Assembly: GCA_902632595.1 (NCBI GenBank)
Contig: CACPDC010000003.1
Location: 1 to 64,000 of the forward strand
Origin: an uncultured SAR116 cluster alpha proteobacterium
Lineage (GTDB): Bacteria; Pseudomonadota; Alphaproteobacteria; Puniceispirillales; Puniceispirillaceae
Direction: 5' to 3'
DNA length: 64,000 bases
Positions 46,950 to 60,608 of the stretch are shown piece by piece. The translations under genes were made by a program, and so were the position numbers. Every line of letters starts with the position of its first letter. Position 1 is the first letter of the stretch. The notes under the pieces were generated by a model. It was not told where the DNA came from, did not search any database, and saw only the letters and a program-made list of their open reading frames with translations.

Positions 46950-47771
46950 TTGCCAGAGTTACCAGAAGTAGAGACAGTTAAACGTGGAATTACGCCCATA
47001 ACTACGGGGAAAAAAATCACAAGCATCTTTGTAGGAAAAAAAGATTTGCGTTGGCCTATACCAAAATCAATTAAAAAAGATTTGAGAGGGTTGACCTGCA
47101 AAGAGCCAAAAAGACGCGGCAAATATATTCTGATTCCGCTGTCCAATAAACAAATTTTGCTTTCACATCTCGGTATGTCAGGGTCCTTTCGGATCTATTC
47201 AAATCGCCCAAAATTCCAAAAACATGATCATTTTGCGTTAGGATTTGAAAGTGACGAATGGCTAGTTTTCGGCGACCCAAGAAGATTTGGCTACATTGAC
47301 GTATTTAGTGAGGAGTATGTAACATCACATAGATTTTTGAAAAACCTTGGAGTTGAGCCTCTTAGTAATGACTTTAATTCTGATTATCTAATGGCAAGGA
47401 CAGCAGGTAAAAACTGCACAATTAAATCCTTTCTTCTAGACCAGACAAAAATAGCCGGCATTGGTAATATTTACGCATCAGAAGCACTGTTCGATGCAAA
47501 AATCTCGCCAAAACGTCAAGCAAAGACGATTAAAGGAAAAAGGGCGAAAAGGCTTGTAACTTCTATTAAAACAATTTTACTTCAAGCGATTGAGGCTGGA
47601 GGAACCAGTCTTCGCAATCATATTCAACCAAGGGGAGAATTAGGTTATTTTGTTCAATCACTAAAGATTTATGGAAGGTCTGGTAATCCATGCTTTAATT
47701 GTGGCTCTGTAGTCAAGGAGTTTAAACAAACAGGTCGAACTACGTTTTATTGTAGCTTGTGTCAACGTTGA
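46950..47771 (+). CDS. mutM: Formamidopyrimidine-DNA glycosylase
   Basis: Removes 8-oxoguanine and FaPy lesions and cuts the strand. The mature enzyme uses its N-terminal Pro as nucleophile, so the start must place PELPEVE directly after the initiator; only the TTG at 46950 does this. The H2TH region contains LLDQTKIAGIGNIYASEALF near residue 160, and the C-terminal zinc finger has CFNC and CSLC with the RTTFYC loop. Length 273 is normal. Confidence 0.97.
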   Translation: MPELPEVETVKRGITPITTGKKITSIFVGKKDLRWPIPKSIKKDLRGLTCKEPKRRGKYILIPLSNKQILLSHLGMSGSFRIYSNRPKFQKHDHFALGFESDEWLVFGDPRRFGYIDVFSEEYVTSHRFLKNLGVEPLSNDFNSDYLMARTAGKNCTIKSFLLDQTKIAGIGNIYASEALFDAKISPKRQAKTIKGKRAKRLVTSIKTILLQAIEAGGTSLRNHIQPRGELGYFVQSLKIYGRSGNPCFNCGSVVKEFKQTGRTTFYCSLCQR

Positions 47772-47810
47772 TTCCTGTTACAATTATCATTACCGGCTAG
47801 GACTTATGGG

Positions 47811-48212
47811 ATGTTTAATTTGAAATATTTAATGGTGTTACCTAAAAATCGAATTGTTATGATAATAGCAATTTTGTTTGCAACAATTTACGTTTCAAAA
47901 AGCGTGTTTTGTGAAGAAAAAAAAAGTATAATTTTTATCGATGACATACCGCTGATAGATACGATGAGCGTTGAACCCGAACTTAGTTTTAGTTTTGATT
48001 CTCCATCTGGTCGCATAATGATTTTAATTGGTACTTCCCATGATAACGAAGATTTAATCAAGCAATTTTACCGTCAAGTGATGCCAACACTTGGTTGGGA
48101 ATTGGTGGGGGATCAATACCAAAAGGGGGAAGAGAAATTTCAAATAATATCCTCTCAAAAACAGGACGGTTTAATTTGGCGCTTAACTATATCGCCTTTA
48201 AACGCTGAGTGA
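47811..48212 (+). CDS. Small exported protein of unknown function
   Basis: 133 residues. After a short N-terminal tail a hydrophobic segment (IVMIIAILFATIYVSKSVFC) suggests a signal peptide; the mature part is about 95 residues. Recognisable features are FDSPSGRIMILIGTS and QFYRQVMPTLGWELVGD. As far as I recall, small secreted proteins with a FYxxxLPxLGW-like motif lie between mutM and rpsT in other alphaproteobacteria, so this is probably a conserved but uncharacterised envelope protein. ATG at 47811; a second ATG (residue 8 or 17) could also serve. Not confirmed by a search. Confidence 0.75.
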   Translation: MFNLKYLMVLPKNRIVMIIAILFATIYVSKSVFCEEKKSIIFIDDIPLIDTMSVEPELSFSFDSPSGRIMILIGTSHDNEDLIKQFYRQVMPTLGWELVGDQYQKGEEKFQIISSQKQDGLIWRLTISPLNAE

Positions 48213-48247
48213 ACCCAGTAAATTCATCTTAAAAAGGTATTTATAGC

Positions 48248-48277
48248 TTGACTTGTCTACTGGTTCAGTCATATACA
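48248..48277 (+). promoter_or_regulatory. Sigma-70-type promoter for rpsT
   Basis: TTGACT and TATACA separated by 18 bases, in the 96-base gap before rpsT. Transcription would start near 48284, giving a 25-base leader. It is the best hexamer pair in the gap. Confidence 0.5.
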
Positions 48278-48308
48278 ACCCCAAATTTAAAAACGTGGAT
48301 GGTAATAG

Positions 48309-48584
48309 ATGGCGAACCATAAGTCAGCAAAAAAAAGAATACGTAGAAATTTAGCGAGAGCAGAAATCAACAAATCTAGAATAAGCCGTATTCGTACCTT
48401 TATAAAGAAAGTTGAGTCTGCTATTGGGTCAGGTGATGCTGAGAAAGCTACAAACGCTTTAAAACAGGCCCAACCAGAAATCATGCGAGGTGTTAGTAAA
48501 GGTGTTTTGCATAAGAATACAGCTTCAAGAAAGATATCACGACTCGCAGCTAGCGTTAAAAATATTTCGTTGAAAGCTAGTTAA
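48309..48584 (+). CDS. rpsT: 30S ribosomal protein S20
   Basis: Binds 16S rRNA at the base of the 30S body. The N-terminus [16 protein letters not shown] is diagnostic, and the C-terminus [16 protein letters not shown] is also typical. Length 91 is normal. It is bounded by its own promoter candidate and a strong terminator, so it is probably expressed as a single gene. dnaA follows, the usual neighbour in this class. Confidence 0.99.
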   Translation: MANHKSAKKRIRRNLARAEINKSRISRIRTFIKKVESAIGSGDAEKATNALKQAQPEIMRGVSKGVLHKNTASRKISRLAASVKNISLKAS

Positions 48585-48625
48585 AATAGAGTGTAAATAG
48601 GAAAAAATTTTTTTTCTTTTGATAT

Positions 48626-48651
48626 AAGAGGGTTCTGGCCCTCTTTTTTTT
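48626..48651 (+). terminator. Intrinsic terminator after rpsT
   Basis: AAGAGGG pairs with CCCTCTT around a TTCTGG loop, followed by a run of T to 48651. It lies 42 bases after the rpsT stop. This is the clearest terminator in the window. Confidence 0.85.
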
Positions 48652-48844
48652 GCCTAAGGTATTTCATGTTTAAACTGATTCGTTTTTGTAACAGCTTGAA
48701 TCTTTTAAATAACTAATTTTTTTCCATAAAGCAGCCAAACAGATGTCAAGAGCTTAATTGTTATTTAAATATATTTATTTACCTTTTTGCTTTAGATTCT
48801 AGCTTGATCAAAAGTTTGATAAACGGGTATCCTACTTCGGTATT

Positions 48845-50368
48845 GTGGTCAGAATAGTTACATCACCAAAATTTCATATATCTTGTCAGGAACACCTTTT
48901 GGAAAAAGATTTTTATAAAAAAGAAGAAATAAATTCTACTGACAAGGGAAATAAAACCCTAGTTGAAAATCTGAAAAATAGTGATTCGAACAAAATTGAA
49001 TCTGACAAGCCAAATGTTGTCTGGAAAGTTTTAAGTGAACAGATACGAAAAGATATCGGTGAAACGGCTTGGCGGAATTGGATTAAACCTCTTGAATTTG
49101 AATGTTTGGACGAAGAAATAATTTACTTGAAATCATCAAGTAAATTGGTTCGAGACAGAGTGAAATCACACTATTCAGACAAATTAAGAATTGTTGCCAA
49201 AAGTTTATCATTGCCAGTGTCTGATTTTGATATAAATTGGACCGAATCTTCAGTATTAATGAATTTGCACGAAGCACCTTCCAGCAAAGCACCGCGAATA
49301 ACAGAAATGAAGGAAACGACGTCTAACAATAATGCTATATCCTCTACACACGGTTTGGATCCCCGGTTTACATTTTCAAATTTCTTTGTTGGCAAGCCAA
49401 ACGAGTTGGCGTTTGCTGCAGCGAGACGTGTCGTTGAGAGTGCTACGGCAGCTTTTAACCCCTTGTTTCTATATAGCGGTGTTGGTTTGGGTAAAACACA
49501 TCTAATGCATGCAATAGCTTGGGAGATCAATGCGCGTCAGCCAAATCGCAAAGTGATGTATCTTTCGGCTGAAAAATTTATGTATCGTTTCATCCAGGCC
49601 TTAAGACATCAGGACACTATGACTTTTAAAGAACAATTTCGTTCGGTTGATGTGTTAATGATAGACGATGTGCAATTTATTTCTGGAAAAGAATCAACTC
49701 AAGAAGAGTTTTTTCACACATTCAACGCATTGGTAGATGAAGGAAAACAGGTTGTTTTGTCCGCTGATAAATCACCAACTGATTTATCGGGTATGGAAGA
49801 ACGTCTTAGAAGTCGCCTAGGATGGGGGATGGTTGCTGACATTCATGCTACAACCTATGAGTTGAGGCTTGGAATTCTCATTTCTAAAAGAGACTCGGTT
49901 GCCGTAAGTGTGCCTGATACAGTCCTTGAATTTTTAGCTCGTAAAATTACCAGTAATATACGGGAGTTAGAGGGTGCATTTAATAGGATTGTAGCTCATG
50001 CAAGCCTTGTTGGCAGAACTATTACTGTTGAAATGGCGCGTGAAACTTTGTCCGATCTCATAAGAGCTTCTAGTCGTCGTGTTACAATTGATGATATACA
50101 GAAACAGGTCTCGAAACATTTCTCCATAAGAACATCGGATATGTTTTCAGCAAGGCGCGCAAGGTCTATTGCAAGACCGCGCCAAATAGCAATGTATCTT
50201 GCGAAAAACTTAACAACATCATCTTATCCCGAAATCGGTAGAAAGTTTGGTGGGAGAGACCATACAACTATCATGCATGCTGTAAAAAAGGTAGAAGAGT
50301 TGCTCATCAATGATAGCGAAATGTGCGACGATGTAGAATTGCTACGCTCGTTATTATCTGATAATTAA
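48845..50368 (+). CDS. dnaA: Chromosomal replication initiator DnaA
   Basis: AAA+ initiator that opens oriC. Domain I begins around residue 58 (VVWKVLSEQIRKDIGETAWRNW); the AAA+ region has Walker A GVGLGKTHL near 217 and Walker B VLMIDDVQF near 278; domain IV carries the signature GGRDHTTIMHAVKKVE near 475. There is no in-frame ATG before domain I: GTG at 48845 gives a 57-residue charged extension, while a TTG at 48899 would shorten it by 18. The start is therefore uncertain. rpsT lies upstream, and dnaN-recF-gyrB follow. Confidence 0.97.
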   Translation: MVRIVTSPKFHISCQEHLLEKDFYKKEEINSTDKGNKTLVENLKNSDSNKIESDKPNVVWKVLSEQIRKDIGETAWRNWIKPLEFECLDEEIIYLKSSSKLVRDRVKSHYSDKLRIVAKSLSLPVSDFDINWTESSVLMNLHEAPSSKAPRITEMKETTSNNNAISSTHGLDPRFTFSNFFVGKPNELAFAAARRVVESATAAFNPLFLYSGVGLGKTHLMHAIAWEINARQPNRKVMYLSAEKFMYRFIQALRHQDTMTFKEQFRSVDVLMIDDVQFISGKESTQEEFFHTFNALVDEGKQVVLSADKSPTDLSGMEERLRSRLGWGMVADIHATTYELRLGILISKRDSVAVSVPDTVLEFLARKITSNIRELEGAFNRIVAHASLVGRTITVEMARETLSDLIRASSRRVTIDDIQKQVSKHFSIRTSDMFSARRARSIARPRQIAMYLAKNLTTSSYPEIGRKFGGRDHTTIMHAVKKVEELLINDSEMCDDVELLRSLLSDN

Positions 50369-50419
50369 ATTGATACTAAAGATCTTTCATTTAGCGACAT
50401 CTTGTTGCTTAAGGGGATT

Positions 50420-50441
50420 GGCATACAACATTTTGTATGTC
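50420..50441. repeat. Inverted repeat in the dnaA-dnaN gap
   Basis: CATACAA and TTGTATG flank a 4-base CATT centre, extended by a G-T and a G-C pair to 9 bp. It lies about 40 bases before dnaN with no T-run after it, so an operator or an mRNA hairpin is more likely than a terminator. Confidence 0.35.
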
Positions 50442-50481
50442 AAAATAGTATAAATCACCTGATCTTATGGTGGAGGTAGAA

Positions 50482-51585
50482 ATGAAATTAGCTATTGATC
50501 GCATGAATTTATTGCGCCCGCTTAGCCATATCAATTCTGTGGTTGAGCGACGAAATACTATACCTATTTTATCAAACGTTGTCTTGAAAGCAGGGTCTCA
50601 AAAATTGTCACTTACAGCAACTGATATGGATATGGATATTGTCACCACTACTACATGTTCGATATCAAACGAGGGAGCAACAACAATTCCAGCTCACTTA
50701 TTATTTGAAATTGTAAAAAAGTTGCCAGAGGGTTCTGAAGTTCAAATTCAAGTGGCTGATGGTCATGCCCAAATTAGCTCTGGGAGGTCAAACTTTAAAT
50801 TGCCAACATTACCTATCGAAGATTTTCCAGCTATAAACAGCTCAGATATGCGAGTTAAATTCTCGATTGCTCCACCAGATTTAAGAAATCTTGTTGATAC
50901 TACAAAGTTTGCAGTGTCTATGGAGGAAACCAGGTATTATTTAAATGGCATTTATATGCATATTTCAGATACGACTAATTTAACAGCCGTAGCAACAGAC
51001 GGTCACAGACTTGCATTATCACAGATGAAAGCCCCCTCTGGTTCAGAGAGCATGCCTTCTGTTATTTTACCTCGTAAGGCAGTTCTGGAACTTCGAAAAC
51101 TATTGGATGATGAGTCGCAAGAAATAGACATGCGATTATCAGAGAGTCGAGCTGAATTTAGTGTTGGAGATATAAGGCTCACCACAAAATTGATTGATGG
51201 GTCTTTTCCAGATTACAAACGCGTAATTCCAACTGGAAATGACAAAATAATTTCAATTAACGTAGACTTACTAAGTGCTGCTGTGGATAGAGTATCAACT
51301 ATAGCCTCAGACAAGTCGCGTGCCATTAAACTCAACATAGGTTCTGGTCAATTGGTGTTATCAGCAACTAATCCAGATGCATCAAGCGCAACTGAAACGC
51401 TTGAGATTGAATATGAGGGAGAGACAATAGACATTGGTTTTAACGCCAGATATCTTATGGATATTTTAACTCAAATAAAAGGTGAGGTCATAGCGATAGA
51501 ACTTGCAGATTCTGGCTCTCCAAGCCTGCTTCGTGACCCTGAAGATGATGCAAACATTTTTGTGTTGATGCCAATGAGAGTTTAG
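50482..51585 (+). CDS. dnaN: DNA polymerase III beta subunit (sliding clamp)
   Basis: Ring clamp that tethers polymerase III to DNA. The start at ATG 50482 follows GGAGG with 5-base spacing and gives MKLAIDRMNLLRPLSH; the track's ATG at 50467 lies upstream of that site. Family patterns: IPILSNVVLKA, ISSGRSNFKLPTLP, FAVSMEETRYYLNGI, and the C-terminal FVLMPMRV that closes the binding groove. 367 residues. Part of dnaA-dnaN-recF-gyrB. Confidence 0.98.
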   Translation: MKLAIDRMNLLRPLSHINSVVERRNTIPILSNVVLKAGSQKLSLTATDMDMDIVTTTTCSISNEGATTIPAHLLFEIVKKLPEGSEVQIQVADGHAQISSGRSNFKLPTLPIEDFPAINSSDMRVKFSIAPPDLRNLVDTTKFAVSMEETRYYLNGIYMHISDTTNLTAVATDGHRLALSQMKAPSGSESMPSVILPRKAVLELRKLLDDESQEIDMRLSESRAEFSVGDIRLTTKLIDGSFPDYKRVIPTGNDKIISINVDLLSAAVDRVSTIASDKSRAIKLNIGSGQLVLSATNPDASSATETLEIEYEGETIDIGFNARYLMDILTQIKGEVIAIELADSGSPSLLRDPEDDANIFVLMPMRV

Positions 51586-51596
51586 TAATTAGTTTT

Positions 51597-56516
<4,920 letters not shown>

Positions 56517-56520
<4 letters not shown>

Positions 56521-57056
56521 AATTAATGAATTTAGGAAAAGTATTAATTTTGGATGATGATAAAATTCTTTTGCGAAGACTTACGAAGTCTTTGGATTCC
56601 TTTGGTTTTCATGTGACCGCAGTTTCGTCAATACGAGAAGCAGAAGAACATATAGGTAATGCGAAATTTGACTCAGCTGTTCTTGATTTAAAATTAGAGG
56701 ATGGAAGTGGACTCTCCATTGTGAAAAAAATCTCTTCGATAAATCCGAAATGCAGGGTAATAATGCTTACCGGCTTTGGTAACATCGCAACAGCAGTTGC
56801 TGCGATGAAAGTGGGAGCTATTGATTACCTACCAAAACCTGCCAGTGCAGAGCAAATAAAAAATGCACTTATACATTATGACAATCCCTTGCCTCCACCA
56901 CCGGATAATCCGATGTCAGCAGATAGAGTCAGATGGGAGCATATTCAACGAGTATTCGAACAGTGTAATCGAAATGTCTCTGAAACAGCAAGAAGGCTAA
57001 AAATGCATCGTCGTACTTTGCAACGCATTCTTGCAAAACATGCGCCGAAAAGTTAA
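56517..57056 (+). CDS. regA: Response regulator of the RegA/PrrA/ActR family
   Basis: DNA-binding partner of RegB that controls respiration, carbon and other redox genes in relatives. Receiver domain with the acidic pocket LILDDD, the phospho-acceptor Asp in AVLDLKLEDGSG and the conserved Lys in YLPKP; a Pro-rich hinge (LPPPPDNP); then a Fis-type HTH with NVSETARRLKMHRRTLQRILAK, which is nearly invariant in this family. GTG at 56517 overlaps the regB stop (GTGA); ATG at 56526 is an alternative. Neither senC/prrC nor hvrA is adjacent. Confidence 0.95.
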
Positions 57057-57242
57057 TGCGGACCATTTGGGTATTTTTGTTGGTAAAATTGTTTTAAGTT
57101 ACCTCCATAAATTGAAGTTTGCCATTTCAGTTACCAGTGGTGTAAGCTTTTGATTCACAAAAGTCTCAAATGTTTCTGGAATTAACTATAAAAATAATTT
57201 TAATAGCAATGTTTTGCAAATGCTCACACATGAGTTCTCAGA

Positions 57243-58130
57243 ATGGATAATTCTGCTTTGTTGGCGTTAGCTGCCTCCTTTAGTTGGGTTTTATCTCAAT
57301 TATTTGGACACAAACCTGCCCTATATTATGGATCTCTTCAATTTAATAGATTAAGAATGATTATTGCTTCTTTCTTGTTGGCAATAATGATTTTACTTAC
57401 AGGAAATCATTGGGAGATAGCATCTAACTCATGGAAATGGATTATAGTATCGGGTATCGTTGGGATTGGTTTCGGTGATTTATTTTTATTTATCGCGATG
57501 GAAAGGCTTGGACCAAGAAGAACAGGGGTATTATTTGCCGTAAATGCTCCATTGGCAGCGCTGTTTGCTTGGTTACTTTTGGATGAGGCACTAACTTATT
57601 TTACTATATTCGCTGTTTTATTTGGTTTCACAGGAATAGTACTCGCAGTAATTTATGGAGGCCCCAAAACAAATATCCATGTCTGGGAATTCACAAAACC
57701 ACCTCTATGGATAGGTGTTGGAGCAGGTCTTATTGCGGCATCTGGACAGGCTGCGGGAGTATTGATTCTTCGACCAGTTATGGAACAAGGAACAGACCCA
57801 TTACAAGTGAGCCTGATAAGAGTTCTCGCTGCTGGTTTTTTTTTATGGGCACTAATATTTTTTGATAAAAATAAAACCAAGATATGGGAAATACCACCAA
57901 TGAGTGTAAGGTGGCATGTTATTGGAAATGGTTTTTTTGGATTAAGTTTTGGTTTGGCGCTATTTCTTAAAGCGTTGGAAACAGGTCAAGTAGCTAAAGT
58001 GACTATGTTGGTTTCCATAAGTCCAGTTTTGATGTTGCCATTTGTTTGGTTTCAAACAAAAAAAATGCCAGTTCTTGGAGCCTGGCTGGGGGCATTTTTA
58101 GTCGTTTTGGGCTCTTGGATGATTGTTTAG
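57243..58130 (+). CDS. EamA/DMT family transporter (first of three)
   Basis: Drug/metabolite-type permease with about ten membrane segments in two EamA halves. The second segment region contains FLFIAMERLGPRRTGVLFAVNAPLAALFAWLLLDE, the typical end of an EamA repeat, and the second half has LKALETGQVAKVTMLVSISPVL. Length 295 is standard. Substrate cannot be predicted. The 186-base gap after regA holds no recognised element. The second EamA gene follows after 14 bases. Confidence 0.9.
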   Translation: MDNSALLALAASFSWVLSQLFGHKPALYYGSLQFNRLRMIIASFLLAIMILLTGNHWEIASNSWKWIIVSGIVGIGFGDLFLFIAMERLGPRRTGVLFAVNAPLAALFAWLLLDEALTYFTIFAVLFGFTGIVLAVIYGGPKTNIHVWEFTKPPLWIGVGAGLIAASGQAAGVLILRPVMEQGTDPLQVSLIRVLAAGFFLWALIFFDKNKTKIWEIPPMSVRWHVIGNGFFGLSFGLALFLKALETGQVAKVTMLVSISPVLMLPFVWFQTKKMPVLGAWLGAFLVVLGSWMIV

Positions 58131-58144
58131 GGAAGTAATAAAAA

Positions 58145-59032
58145 ATGCGTGTATCACATAAAACCGCTTATGTTTATTTATTTCTAACTATGACTTTTTG
58201 GGCTGGAAATTCTATTACAGCACGAATGTTTGCAGCCGATTTACCCCCATTGCAACATGCATTTTGGAGGTGGCTTATTGCTTCCTTTTTAATTTTGATA
58301 ATTTTTAGACCACCCCTTAAGAGAGATCTTCCAATAATTTGGGAAAATAAATGGCCTATTTTTTGGATCGCAACTACCGGAATAGGTGCTTATAATACTA
58401 TGCAATATTGGGCTTTAAACTTTACAACAGTTAGCAACGTTGGATTGCTGCAAACAACAATTCCAATAATCTTATGTTTTTTTGAATGGGTTTTTTTTAA
58501 GGAGAAAACAACAAAAATACAGATTCTAGGTATGATGTTAGCAACGATTGGAGTATTTGTTGTCTTAATAAAAGCTAATTTGACCAATTTGATAAATCTC
58601 ACCTTTAATTACGGAGATTTGATTATGGTTGGAGCTATCTTACTATATGGTGTGTTTTCACTTTTAATAAGGTTTTCTCCCAAAAAAGTGAACCATTGGT
58701 CTCTCATATGGGTTTTATTTTTTATTGGTGCAATAGAGTTATTTCCCCTGCAATTATTGGAATATCAGGCAGGTTACAGAATTAATTTATCGATTGGACC
58801 AATGCTTGGATTAACCTATATTGTGATCGGTCCTGCTATACTTGCGTATAAGTTTTATACTTCAGCTGTTGTGACTCTTGGCGCAATACGCACGGGCCTG
58901 TTTTTTTATTGGTTGCCTATTGCTTCTGTTTTTTTAGCTATATTGATATTAGGAGAACCTTTACAAATTTATCACCTTATCGGTTTTGTTTTTGTCGTCT
59001 GTGGACTAAGGTTAGGCCTCACCAGAAGTTGA
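58145..59032 (+). CDS. EamA/DMT family transporter (second of three)
   Basis: Ten-segment permease of 295 residues with two EamA repeats; the first has MTFWAGNSITARMFA near the start and NVGLLQTTIPIILCFFEWVFFKE, the second GPAILAYKFYTSAVVTLGAIRTGLFFYWLPIASV. It differs clearly from the neighbouring EamA genes in sequence, so it is not a recent duplicate. Probably co-transcribed with the gene before it. Substrate unknown. Confidence 0.9.
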   Translation: MRVSHKTAYVYLFLTMTFWAGNSITARMFAADLPPLQHAFWRWLIASFLILIIFRPPLKRDLPIIWENKWPIFWIATTGIGAYNTMQYWALNFTTVSNVGLLQTTIPIILCFFEWVFFKEKTTKIQILGMMLATIGVFVVLIKANLTNLINLTFNYGDLIMVGAILLYGVFSLLIRFSPKKVNHWSLIWVLFFIGAIELFPLQLLEYQAGYRINLSIGPMLGLTYIVIGPAILAYKFYTSAVVTLGAIRTGLFFYWLPIASVFLAILILGEPLQIYHLIGFVFVVCGLRLGLTRS

Positions 59033-59084
59033 AAATAAATATAGTTCATTATAAACCAACATATTTTTGAGAGATAACTTAACA

Positions 59085-59555
59085 ATGTATAATAAGAAAA
59101 AAATAAACTTTGTAGCAGCATTATTTTTTGTGGTCATAATAATTGCCAAGCAGGCTTTTTCCGAAGAACTTATTGAGCCAAATGAAAGCTATACTCCTCT
59201 AGAAGTTATTGAAATACAATTATTAGGACTTCAATCAGGGGATACTGGACAAGGAATCGAGCAAGTATGGGTTTTTGCGCATCCTAATAATAAAAGAGCG
59301 ACAGGACCCCTAGAACGTTTTAGAACCTTATTTGAAATGCCTTCCTATTCTCCGCTTATTAATTTGCAAAGCTACTCAATCAATTTATTAAATGAAACAG
59401 ACATTGAAAGTCAGTTTATTGTTTCGATTGTTTCTGATGATGGTATATCTTACGATTATTTGTGGGCTTTAGAGAGAGTTCTTTCAGGTATCCAAGAGGG
59501 TTTCTGGATGACGACAATGGTATCATCACCGCGTCAGCTGAGTCGAGCTAGTTGA
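59085..59555 (+). CDS. Small exported DUF4864-like protein
   Basis: 156 residues from ATG 59085 (the track uses TTG 59067). A signal peptide is clear: MYNKKKINFVAALFFVVIIIAKQAFSEE. The mature part runs VIEIQLLGLQSGDTGQGIEQVWVFAHP, GPLERFRTLFEMPSYSPLI and ends with a strand-rich region. This pattern resembles DUF4864 (a stress- or SnoaL-like fold), but I am not certain. Its stop overlaps the TTG start of the third EamA gene (TTGA). No enzyme motif is recognised. Confidence 0.7.
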   Translation: MYNKKKINFVAALFFVVIIIAKQAFSEELIEPNESYTPLEVIEIQLLGLQSGDTGQGIEQVWVFAHPNNKRATGPLERFRTLFEMPSYSPLINLQSYSINLLNETDIESQFIVSIVSDDGISYDYLWALERVLSGIQEGFWMTTMVSSPRQLSRAS

Positions 59556-60499
59556 GCTTAATTTCTGGTTTAATTATAAAGTCTGAGCAAATTCCCGTTT
59601 CCTTGCGAGCAGGTTTGTTAATATTATCTGGAGTCTTCCTACTCGGTTTATCCGATAATCTTGTTCTGTTAATAAATGATGAAACAGGTATATGGCAGTT
59701 TCATGCAATTCGAAGTTTAATAACTTCAATATTGATTTTTGGAATAGCTGTTTTTTTTAGACATGATGTCAGGCCCAAAAACTTATTACCTGTGGTAATA
59801 CGTTCCTTGCTTCTCAGTGGCGCTATGATTTGCTATTTTGGAGGCCTATCTTTCCTTTCCGTAGCCGAAGCAGGTGCCGGACTCTTTTTGTCCCCCATAT
59901 TTGTACTCATATTTTCAGTGATTATATTTAAGATACGAATCGGTATTTTTCGAATCCTTGCAGTGTTAATTGGTAGCTTAGGTGTATTTATTTTACTTGA
60001 GCCTGATTTGACGGAAATTCACTTATTGCAAATTATTCCCCTTTTGGCTGGGGTTTTTTATGCCATGGCTGCACTCTATACACGTCATTATTGTAGGGAG
60101 GAATCTGCTCTTGGCTTAACATTGAGTTATCTCATAGCTATTGGTGTGATTGGAGCCTTTGTGGCAACTATTTTTTGGTTTATTCCGTCAATTCACCAAC
60201 ATTCTTCTGAAATGTATATTTTTTTTCAAGGATGGAAAACTGTAAACATTAGATTTTTAATTTGGATAACTTTTCAAGCTGTTCTTACTGTTACGGCCTT
60301 AGCTCTAATTACAAGGGCTTATCAGATGGTTGATACAAGCATACTGGCGGTTTATGAATACGGATTTTTGATCTTTGCGGCCTTTTGGGGTTGGTTATTA
60401 TGGTCAACAGTTTTGGGTTTAAGTGAAATTACAGGTATCTTTTTAATCATGGCCGCGGGTATCATTATAATAGTTAGGTCAGCTCGCACGAATTCTTGA
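59552..60499 (+). CDS. EamA/DMT family transporter (third of three)
   Basis: 315-residue permease with about ten membrane segments. The first EamA half includes LLSGAMICYFGGLSFLSVAEAGAGLFLSPIFVLIFSVII and GSLGVFILLEP; the second half has TALALITRAYQMVDTSILAVYEYGFLIFAAFWGWLLW. No ATG is near the N-terminus; TTG at 59552, overlapping the preceding stop, is the likely start and implies translational coupling. Substrate unknown. More distant from the first two than they are from each other, by eye. Confidence 0.88.
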   Translation: MSLISGLIIKSEQIPVSLRAGLLILSGVFLLGLSDNLVLLINDETGIWQFHAIRSLITSILIFGIAVFFRHDVRPKNLLPVVIRSLLLSGAMICYFGGLSFLSVAEAGAGLFLSPIFVLIFSVIIFKIRIGIFRILAVLIGSLGVFILLEPDLTEIHLLQIIPLLAGVFYAMAALYTRHYCREESALGLTLSYLIAIGVIGAFVATIFWFIPSIHQHSSEMYIFFQGWKTVNIRFLIWITFQAVLTVTALALITRAYQMVDTSILAVYEYGFLIFAAFWGWLLWSTVLGLSEITGIFLIMAAGIIIIVRSARTNS

Positions 60500-60514
60500 A
60501 TTAAGTCAGACTAG

Positions 60515-60540
60515 CAAATATGGTCAGATTAACATATTTG
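60515..60540. repeat. Inverted repeat upstream of the glycosyltransferase gene
   Basis: CAAATATG and CATATTTG, 8 bp each, are separated by 10 bases in the 109-base gap after the third EamA gene. The motif GTCAGA also occurs twice here (60505 and 60523 region). No T-run follows; it may be an operator or chance in AT-rich sequence. Confidence 0.3.
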
Positions 60541-60608
60541 AGTAAGCAGGACATATGCGTTTCTTATCATAATTTTATGATTTAAGCAGATAATAATGGA
60601 AATATTAA

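Noticed and set aside
48585-48844. Possible oriC upstream of dnaA
   Set aside because: The gap is AT-rich, but I found no cluster of TTATCCACA-like DnaA boxes. Only the rpsT terminator and one short inverted repeat are evident. GC-skew and a box search over the genome would be needed.
57243-60499. Recent transposon-like duplication of EamA genes
   Set aside because: The three proteins differ throughout, and there are no terminal repeats or transposase fragments, so an ordinary permease cluster is more likely.
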